Shown: in pieces, positions 15,110-20,337 of the stretch
Numbering within the stretch: position 1 is the stretch's first letter
Layout of the letters: each line of letters opens with the position of its first letter
From: CAWBRT01 sp050015355
Lineage (GTDB): Bacteria; Acidobacteriota; Terriglobia; Terriglobales; Acidobacteriaceae
Assembly: GCA_050015355.1 (NCBI GenBank)
Contig: JBEKBO010000082.1
Span: 1-20,337, forward strand
Length of the DNA stretch: 20,337 nucleotides
Reading direction: 5' to 3'
Position numbers and translations under genes: made by a program
Notes under the pieces: model-generated
What the model saw: only the letters and a program-made list of their open reading frames with translations
The model's database searches: none
What the model was told of the DNA's origin: nothing

Positions 15110-15913
15110 TCAATTCACCGTTTCGGCGCTGTAACGGGCAATGAGTCCGGTTCGGACGGCATGCCGATACATGCGAGTGAAGAACCAGGAAGCAAGCAGG
15201 ACATACAGTACGGCAAGGCCTAAGCCCCACAGCAACGCAGTTCCCGAAGCTGTGCCACCGGAAACAATCGCTCGCATTCCCTCGAATACATAAGAAGGCG
15301 GCAAGATACGCGAGATGAGGCGCATCCACCAGGGCAGCGTGGAGAGCGGATAAAAGACGCCGGCAAACGGCGAAAGAATGGCGGGAATCGGCCATACGAA
15401 CCACTCCGATGCCGGGCCAAAGCGCAGAACCAGAGCGCTGCCTACGATGCCGAAGGCGATTCCGAAGAGGAACAGCACGAGCAGGAACGGCACGAGGATG
15501 AGGCCGTAGGCGAAGAAGGAAAGGCCGAAGAAAGCGGTTGACAACACCAGCATCACGGCAAGTCCGACTAAGCTGGTCGCAGTGCTCGATAGCACGAGAC
15601 CGCCGACATACTCCGATATGGAAAGCGGCGTCGCGAACATGTTCAGAAAATTACGCGACCAGACGTCCTCGAAGAACGTCATCGTTACTCCCTGCATGAC
15701 GCGGATGAAGAAGTCCCAGAAGAGAACGGCTCCCAGCAGGGAAGGCACGAAATTAAGGCCCGACGAGGTCACTGAGTTCAGATACTTCGTGATGAATCCC
15801 CACAAAACCATGTCAATGGCGACCCAGACGAACAGCGGCAATACGCGCGAGGGACTCCCGCGCATTAGATAAAACTGGCGAAGCAGAATGGCTGCGGTGC
15901 GGCTGAGAAACAT
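15110..15913 (-). CDS. ABC-2 type transporter permease
   Basis: This 267-residue integral membrane protein has about six hydrophobic helices and the ABC-2 permease layout. It opens with an amphipathic segment (LRQFYLMRGSPSRVLPLF). The C-terminal third carries a PIPAILSPFAGVFYPLSTLP segment, and ILPPSYVFEGMR follows, close to the conserved ABC-2 signature near helix 5. With the ATPase gene 30 nt upstream it forms an exporter of the drug/lipid/polysaccharide-precursor type. The cargo is unknown. The ribosome site (AGGT) before ATG 15913 is weak, which suggests reliance on the upstream gene. Confidence 0.88.
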   Translation of the reverse strand: MFLSRTAAILLRQFYLMRGSPSRVLPLFVWVAIDMVLWGFITKYLNSVTSSGLNFVPSLLGAVLFWDFFIRVMQGVTMTFFEDVWSRNFLNMFATPLSISEYVGGLVLSSTATSLVGLAVMLVLSTAFFGLSFFAYGLILVPFLLVLFLFGIAFGIVGSALVLRFGPASEWFVWPIPAILSPFAGVFYPLSTLPWWMRLISRILPPSYVFEGMRAIVSGGTASGTALLWGLGLAVLYVLLASWFFTRMYRHAVRTGLIARYSAETVN

Positions 15914-15943
15914 AGCATTACCTGGTGTAGTGTCCCGAAACTT

Positions 15944-16723
15944 TTACGCGTCGCGAAACTGGTCGAGGGCGAGCGGCTCACGCGCCACGGTGATAAACAG
16001 CTCCTCGAGGCTTTTTTTACCGTGCTCCCGCGGCAAGGTCTTTGGGTCTCCTTCCAGCAGAATCTTGCCACGTGAGAGGAAGAGTACGCGGTCGCAGACC
16101 TCCTCGACTTCGTGCATGTTGTGCGATGTCCACAGCACGCCGCACGTGCCCAGCGTGGTGCACTCGCGAATTTTCCCACGGATGTCGCGAGCGGAAGCGG
16201 GGTCCAGCGAAGCCGTCGGCTCGTCGAGAAGAAGCAGTTGCGGGCTGTTCAACATGGCTTTGGCAAGCGCTGTGCGGGTTTGCTCACCCGAAGAGAGCAG
16301 GCCACACTTGAGGTTTCGAAACGGCTCCAGATCGAACTGCTTCAGCACGAGTCGAATGCGCTCTGAAACGTTTTTCACTCCATAGATCAGGCCGAAGACG
16401 CGCAAGTTCTGATAGACGGTGAGATTGCCGGGCAGAGGCGCGTAAACGGCGGCGAAATTCGTGCGCGCGAGCGCTTGCGAACGATGCGACGCCAAGTTGA
16501 CGCCTTCGACCCAGACGCTTCCGGCACTTGGTTCGAGAACGCCAAGAATCATATTGATGATGGTGGTCTTGCCTGCTCCGTTTGGACCCAGGAGGCCAAC
16601 GATTTCCCTCGGCTGCACGGCGAAAGAGACGCCGTCTACGGCGACGGTGTCGCCGTAGACCTTGCGGAGCTCTGTTACTGAAAGCGCCTCCTGCAAGGGC
16701 GCAGCGGTGGACCGCTCTCTCAC
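15944..16723 (-). CDS. ABC transporter ATP-binding protein (ABC-2 exporter)
   Basis: This 259-residue protein has a complete nucleotide-binding domain. Walker A is GPNGAGKT (46-53), the signature is LSSGEQ (143-148), Walker B is LLLLDEP (163-169), and the switch His lies in TSHNMHE. The Q-loop region reads VYAPLPGNLT and lacks the usual glutamine, so that contact to the membrane partner differs. The start is GTG 16723 and overlaps the SDR stop codon as GTGA, so the two genes are translationally coupled. It powers the permease encoded next to it. Confidence 0.92.
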   Translation of the reverse strand: MRERSTAAPLQEALSVTELRKVYGDTVAVDGVSFAVQPREIVGLLGPNGAGKTTIINMILGVLEPSAGSVWVEGVNLASHRSQALARTNFAAVYAPLPGNLTVYQNLRVFGLIYGVKNVSERIRLVLKQFDLEPFRNLKCGLLSSGEQTRTALAKAMLNSPQLLLLDEPTASLDPASARDIRGKIRECTTLGTCGVLWTSHNMHEVEEVCDRVLFLSRGKILLEGDPKTLPREHGKKSLEELFITVAREPLALDQFRDA

Positions 16724-17580
16724 TTAGCCGCCTGAACTGACGGGAAATCGGCGCCGAGCGAGGTCTTCTCCCATGCGTCGAAGTCGCGGCGCAGAAGTTC
16801 GAGCTTGCCGCGCGCGGTTTCCAGACCCATGCGCCCCAGTACCAGCCGCAGCGGCGGGTTGCTCGATTGCACCACTTCGATCATTGCCTTCGCGGCGCGA
16901 ACCGGATCCCCTGGTTGTTTGCCGCTGCCACTCGCAATGGCTTGCCGGCGCGCAGCCGCGCTTTTGGCGTAATCTTCAATTCCGTCGCGGGTCTGCTTCA
17001 GGGAGCGCCCGGCCCAGTCCGTGCGGAACGGTCCCGGTTCCACGATTATCACTTTGATTCCGAGCGGTTCAACTTCCTTCGCCAGCGCTTCGGAGAGGCC
17101 CTCGACGGCAAACTTGGTCGCGTTATAGTAGCCCACGCCCGGGAAGCCGACGAATCCGCCAATCGAAGAAATATTAAGGATGTGTCCGCTCCGGCGCTTC
17201 CGCATGCCCGGCAAAACAGCTCGGGTCACGTCGACGAGACCGAAGAAGTTCGTCTCGAACATGGCGCGGACTTCATCGTCCTCACCTTCCTCGACCGCGG
17301 CCATGTAGCCGAAGCCGGCATTGTTCACCAGAACATCGATTTTACCGAAAGCTGCGTCGGCTTTCTTCACCGCCTCGGCCACCTGCGCCGAATCCGTGAC
17401 GTCCAGCTTGAGGGCAAGCCCACGGCCATCTGTTCCGGCCACCAGATCCTGAATCTTCCGCGGGTCGCGCGCCGTTACAACGGCGCACCAGCCACGTTCG
17501 AGCACGAGCTTCGCCAGCTCCCGGCCGAATCCGGTCGAGCAACCAGTGATCAACCAAACGGGAACACCTTGCTGCGGCAT
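16720..17580 (-). CDS. short-chain dehydrogenase/reductase (classical SDR)
   Basis: This 286-residue protein is a classical NAD(P)-dependent SDR. It has cofactor loop TGCSTGFG (12-19), NNAG (86-89), catalytic Ser139 in NISSIGG, and the Y152-x3-K156 pair in YYNATK. PGPFRTDW follows the active site. The TGCSTGFG variant and the length resemble the oxidoreductases often annotated as retinol/steroid-dehydrogenase-like; the real substrate is unknown. ATG 17580 was chosen because AGGAG (17589-17593) lies 8 nt upstream; a TTG at 17601 is in frame but poorer. The stop overlaps the GTG of the ABC ATPase. A hairpin lies immediately upstream of the ribosome site. Confidence 0.9.
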   Translation of the reverse strand: MPQQGVPVWLITGCSTGFGRELAKLVLERGWCAVVTARDPRKIQDLVAGTDGRGLALKLDVTDSAQVAEAVKKADAAFGKIDVLVNNAGFGYMAAVEEGEDDEVRAMFETNFFGLVDVTRAVLPGMRKRRSGHILNISSIGGFVGFPGVGYYNATKFAVEGLSEALAKEVEPLGIKVIIVEPGPFRTDWAGRSLKQTRDGIEDYAKSAAARRQAIASGSGKQPGDPVRAAKAMIEVVQSSNPPLRLVLGRMGLETARGKLELLRRDFDAWEKTSLGADFPSVQAAK

Positions 17581-17595
17581 GAATCGTTCTCCTGT

Positions 17596-17622
17596 GGACA
17601 AAGCAGGCGGAGCTGCTTGTCC
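17596..17622 (-). promoter_or_regulatory. hairpin in the 5' leader next to the SDR ribosome binding site
   Basis: GGACAAAGCAG (17596-17606) pairs with CTGCTTGTCC (17613-17622), ten pairs with one bulged base and a 6-nt loop. On the minus-strand mRNA it ends 2 nt before the AGGAG ribosome site, close enough to influence initiation. A possible upstream promoter (TTGTGC, 16 nt, TATTAA on the minus strand) precedes it. Regulation is inferred. Confidence 0.5.
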
Positions 17623-17793
17623 TTATTTAAGTGGATTAGCACATAGAAAGAACTATCTTAATATCCAGGCCCACTCTATGCACAATATGTCGATTCGGTT
17701 GTGGTGCAGTTCGATTCAGATTCGCCAGGGCCTGAGCGCGCGCTTCTGTCTCGATCGCCATTGCGGACCGCAAAGCAGGAGTTGCAGGAGACC

Positions 17794-17822
17794 GCGAAGG
17801 CATAAGTTTCCTCTGCCTTCGC
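17794..17822. repeat. 9-bp perfect inverted repeat between SDR and LarA-like genes
   Basis: GCGAAGGCA (17794-17802) and TGCCTTCGC (17814-17822) are separated by an 11-nt loop. The element lies 40-70 nt beyond the LarA-like stop codon in the minus direction. No T-tract follows on either strand, so it is at best a weak or Rho-assisted terminator or a protein site. Confidence 0.5.
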
Positions 17823-17840
17823 TTGATGGAGAACTGGTCT

Positions 17841-17854
17841 AAGAATTAATTCTT
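17841..17854. repeat. 14-bp perfect palindrome just downstream of the LarA-like gene
   Basis: AAGAATTAATTCTT is fully self-complementary and AT-rich in a GC-rich setting. It lies 7 nt past the LarA-like stop. It could be a regulator operator or a transcript-end element. With no loop it is a poor RNA hairpin. Confidence 0.4.
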
Positions 17855-17861
17855 CTGGTTG

Positions 17862-19193
17862 CTATTTCATGACAGCCACTTCAGGCGAAGCTGAACACTC
17901 CACATGCTGATGCCAGGTTCCTATGTCGGAAAAGTTCCCGGCTGCATCGAAGAGCCACGGTTGCGGTTCGCCGAGCACGACGATGTCGGGATGTTTCCGG
18001 GCTTCCTCCAGCATGCATTCGGATATATAAATCTCCGCGACATGCAGAGTATTGGCGATGCGAGCCATGCGGATTCGACCTAAGTCGGGAGCATTACAGG
18101 TCTTCATCGCCGCCTGGATCGCCAGCCGATCAGAGTCCATGATCAGCCCGATCCGCGCCGACGGCGTTACCGTTGAGGTCAAGACGTTGGCATAGGTGTA
18201 TTCCAAATCCATTTTGTTGAACAGCCGCCGAGTCGTTATGTCGGCCATTCCCACGCCGCAGGAGTTTCCGTGGCTGCGGTCAGTCACGTCCAGAACCACC
18301 ACACGCGTAGCCGTGGGACCGGGATCGAGGTAAGGAGTCGGAGCGCGCCCGGTGATGTATGGGTCCATACCGCCTCCGGAAAACTCTTTTCCCAACTGGT
18401 CGACCAGCAGAATGTCAAGCGGCTGCAATAGCAGCTTGGGCATATTGCCCTTGGCCTCGGCCAGCAGCTTGCGTTCGGCCTCAATGATCTGCTCGGCGGG
18501 AATCGCCGCGATTTTCGCCACCCGGTCGTAGGCGTTTTCCACGCTACCGACGCCAAACAGGATGGGGAGCTTGGCCAATTTAACTTTGGCCATTTCGACG
18601 CTGAACTCGGCCATACGCCCGAAGCCGAGCACATGGGCGGCGTCAGCCCCTTTCTGCTTGCCGAGACCGATGGTAATCATCTTTACCAAGCCGCTCTCGT
18701 TGGGACCGCTGAAAGCGTTGTGCGCCTTGATGCGATTGATCACGATAATCCCATCGGCTTCGTATGCATGCTTGTCCATCAGCACCGCCAGGCCGTTATC
18801 CAGAACGCCGAGTTCGACGACATCCATGCAGGAAATAATGGGGCAGCCGGCGCTCTCTTCGGTCACTCCCAGACCGGCCAGCACCTGCTTCTGCCCTTCG
18901 GCGGTGGCGCCTCCGTGGCTTCCCATGGCAGGCACGATAAAGGGCTTGGCTCCGAGCCTCTTGAGCTCCTCGATGGTGACGCGTACGATCAGCGCGATCT
19001 CCGCCACACCCCGGCTCCCGACACCCACGGCGATGCGCATGCCGGGTTTGACCCGGCGGGCTATTTCCGGCTGGCGAAGCTCTTCGCGCACAGCAGCAGC
19101 CACATCATGGACCTCCGGGGCGGCAAATTCCTGCCTTACCCGGACCATCTTCGGCAAAGCGATGTCAGCTAACAGATCCGTGATAATGCCCAT
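17862..19193 (-). CDS. LarA-like (DUF2088) nickel-pincer enzyme
   Basis: This 443-residue protein is of the lactate-racemase homologue superfamily. The cofactor residues line up with LarA. H93 is in GSHGG, H158 in RIKAHN, K171 (the residue that anchors the pyridinium pincer cofactor) in SGLVKM, and H187 in AAHVLG. The intervening SGLVKMITIGLGKQKGA block is typical. Such enzymes racemise or epimerise 2-hydroxyacids, so a hydroxyacid substrate is likely, but lactate itself is not established. Start ATG 19193 is set by the GAGGTGG ribosome site 8 nt upstream. The frame stays open to 19703, but that part overlaps the divergent DUF169 gene. The cofactor makers LarB, LarC and LarE are not in the window. 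Confidence 0.87.
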   Translation of the reverse strand: MGIITDLLADIALPKMVRVRQEFAAPEVHDVAAAVREELRQPEIARRVKPGMRIAVGVGSRGVAEIALIVRVTIEELKRLGAKPFIVPAMGSHGGATAEGQKQVLAGLGVTEESAGCPIISCMDVVELGVLDNGLAVLMDKHAYEADGIIVINRIKAHNAFSGPNESGLVKMITIGLGKQKGADAAHVLGFGRMAEFSVEMAKVKLAKLPILFGVGSVENAYDRVAKIAAIPAEQIIEAERKLLAEAKGNMPKLLLQPLDILLVDQLGKEFSGGGMDPYITGRAPTPYLDPGPTATRVVVLDVTDRSHGNSCGVGMADITTRRLFNKMDLEYTYANVLTSTVTPSARIGLIMDSDRLAIQAAMKTCNAPDLGRIRMARIANTLHVAEIYISECMLEEARKHPDIVVLGEPQPWLFDAAGNFSDIGTWHQHVECSASPEVAVMK

Positions 19194-19201
19194 GTTATGA
19201 A

Positions 19202-19208
19202 CCACCTC
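19202..19208 (-). promoter_or_regulatory. ribosome binding site of the LarA-like gene
   Basis: Minus-strand GAGGTGG lies 8 nt upstream of ATG 19193. It rejects the much longer in-frame reading that would run into the divergent gene. Confidence 0.75.
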
Positions 19209-19242
19209 TCTTATGACTCTCTTTCTGAAGTTACGCCGAGAA

Positions 19243-19255
19243 GGGCAAAATGCCC
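19243..19255. promoter_or_regulatory. short inverted repeat, possible operator
   Basis: GGGCA-AAA-TGCCC lies midway between the divergent LarA-like and DUF169 starts. It is well placed for a shared regulator but short enough to be chance. Confidence 0.3.
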
Positions 19256-19318
19256 ACTCAAAAAATGTCGATTGGCGGAGTTTTGTTACGCTGCATTCAG
19301 GGGCCGGAAAATCTATTA

Positions 19319-19347
19319 TTGACAGGCAGATAACGGAAAAATAGATT
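19319..19347 (+). promoter_or_regulatory. sigma70-type promoter of the DUF169 gene
   Basis: A consensus TTGACA (19319-19324) and TAGATT (19342-19347, four of six matches to TATAAT) are separated by an ideal 17 nt. The start of transcription would fall near 19354, giving a leader of about 33 nt before GTG 19387. Confidence 0.6.
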
Positions 19348-19386
19348 GGCGAGTCAAGACCGCGCACAGCAGGCGAAAGGGGCATT

Positions 19387-20190
19387 GTGACGGAAGAGAC
19401 GGCAACGAAGTTGAAGAAACTCGACGAGGCGATTGCCCAATTTGTCAGACCCGACACCTTTCCGCTGGCCATCCGGATGCTGAAACCGGGGGAGGAACTT
19501 CCACCGGACGTGAAGGTTCCGAGCAGCAGCTTCGGCGAACAGTGGATTGTATGCCAATCCATCGGCGTAGCACGCCGGTACGGATGGGCAATTGCGGTGG
19601 GCAGGCAAGATGTGATCTGCCCGCTGGCGGCGATTGCATTCGGATTCCGCAGACCGAATGACGAATACTTGAAGGGCTTCGCCAGCGTGGAAATGTACTG
19701 CAAGGACGAGCAGGCCGCGACAAAGCTGGAGGCCGGCGTTTGGAAGTTCGAGCCCGGGCAGTACGACTACACCTGCGTCGCTCCAGTGAGCCGCGCGAAG
19801 TTCGAGCCGCACGTAGTGGCTGTTTATGGCAACAGCGCGCAGGTGCTCCGGTTGGTTCACGCGACGCTCTATCGAAACGGAGGCCGGGTTGTAAGCACAA
19901 CCGGCGGGCGCGTGGACTGCGCGGAAATCGTCATCCAAACGATGAGCAGCAACCAACCAAAGGTGATTTTGCCATGCACCGGCGATCGCGTCTTTGGCAT
20001 GGCGCAGGATACGGAGATGGTGTTTGCCTTTCCGTGGGGCTACGTCGATGAAATCATCGAAGGACTTGAGGGAACACACAAAGGCGGCGTCCGCTACCCG
20101 ATAACCGTGGCAATGCGGGAGACGGTAACCATGCCTAAAACCTATCAGGACTTGATGAAGATGCTGGAGGATCGCGACAAGGGTGCCTAA
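19387..20190 (+). CDS. DUF169 family protein
   Basis: This 267-residue protein is recognised as DUF169 from RMLKPGEELP (30-39), the spaced cysteines C56, C78, C105 and C130, and the RQDVICPLAAIAFGF block (73-87). No known catalytic motif, signal peptide or membrane segment is visible. The conserved cysteines could bind a metal or cluster. The function is not known to me. The start is GTG 19387 with AAAGGGG upstream; no better ATG fits. It diverges from the LarA-like gene across a 193-nt region, which suggests joint control, and has its own good promoter. It is not on one transcript with the corrinoid cassette. Confidence 0.83.
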   Translation: MTEETATKLKKLDEAIAQFVRPDTFPLAIRMLKPGEELPPDVKVPSSSFGEQWIVCQSIGVARRYGWAIAVGRQDVICPLAAIAFGFRRPNDEYLKGFASVEMYCKDEQAATKLEAGVWKFEPGQYDYTCVAPVSRAKFEPHVVAVYGNSAQVLRLVHATLYRNGGRVVSTTGGRVDCAEIVIQTMSSNQPKVILPCTGDRVFGMAQDTEMVFAFPWGYVDEIIEGLEGTHKGGVRYPITVAMRETVTMPKTYQDLMKMLEDRDKGA

Positions 20191-20337
20191 ACGGGCCACC
20201 CCATCCAAACTGTTCAGAAGGCGTCTATAAGGACGAAGGCTGTGTCAAGGACAGAGTTGTCCTGTGCAGTGTTTGTGACGCCGCGTGTTGGCCAGAGTTG
20301 GGTTGAGGACCAAGAGTTCCGAGCATCACGCTGAATC
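20191..20337. other. right end of window, no gene supported
   Basis: These 147 nt hold no convincing coding frame. A 6-bp hairpin (AGGACA 20248-20253, TGTCCT 20258-20263) lies 58 nt past the DUF169 stop but lacks a T-run, so it is only a weak terminator candidate. Confidence 0.4.

Noticed and set aside
19194..19703. Long N-terminal extension of the LarA-like protein
   Set aside because: It would overlap the divergent DUF169 gene; a strong GAGGTGG sets the start at 19193.
19354..20208. 284-codon minus-strand frame opposite the DUF169 gene
   Set aside because: The plus strand has a promoter, a ribosome site and DUF169 motifs; the minus frame has none.
1..20337. CRISPR arrays, tRNA or rRNA genes, transposase genes
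   Set aside because: No regularly spaced repeats, RNA-gene consensus or transposase motifs were seen by eye on either strand.

Overview
The window looks like a chromosomal segment of a GC-rich, soil- or sediment-type bacterium. A member of the Acidobacteriota is most likely, but this is a guess. It rests on the long von Willebrand A-like protein with an N-terminal membrane segment, a TPR region and a Pro/Ala-rich linker (a protein style abundant in Acidobacteriota), plus the codon style and gene mix. No rRNA, tRNA, insertion sequence, phage gene or CRISPR array was seen.

Layout. Positions 105-842 (minus) hold a QueG-like 4Fe-4S protein with a short C-terminus. Positions 1024-2700 (minus) hold the VWA-like protein. 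From 2962 to 15103 eleven genes run on the plus strand. They are a 2-keto-4-pentenoate hydratase-like enzyme, a RACo-type corrinoid activator (2Fe-2S plus ASKHA), a homocysteine S-methyltransferase family protein, a uroporphyrinogen-decarboxylase-fold methyltransferase, a small corrinoid protein, a DUF1638 protein, an MFS carrier, and a four-gene 2-oxoacid:ferredoxin oxidoreductase (gamma, FAD/NAD(P)H protein fused to a delta-type ferredoxin, alpha, beta). The oxidoreductase genes overlap by 4 nt or nearly so. Convergent to them, only 6 nt away, is a minus-strand group: SDR dehydrogenase, ABC ATPase and ABC-2 permease. At the right end a LarA-like nickel enzyme (minus) and a DUF169 protein (plus) diverge from a shared 193-nt control region with a good sigma70-type promoter on the DUF169 side.

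How the genes may work together. The central cassette has every part of a corrinoid methyl-transfer relay: a candidate substrate methyltransferase, a corrinoid carrier, a homocysteine-type acceptor methyltransferase, a reductive activator and DUF1638, a family that often sits beside such systems. No pterin-binding methyl-tetrahydrofolate domain is present. The simplest reading is that a methyl group from an unidentified methylated compound, perhaps imported by the MFS carrier, goes to the corrinoid and then to homocysteine or another thiol. The oxidoreductase could oxidise a 2-oxoacid derived from the same compound and supply the low-potential electrons that RACo-type activators need. The substrate, the methyl acceptor and the link between the two halves are inferences; the gene families and their order are read directly from the sequence.

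Several gene junctions carry strong inverted repeats without U-tracts, which may set transcript boundaries or stoichiometry.
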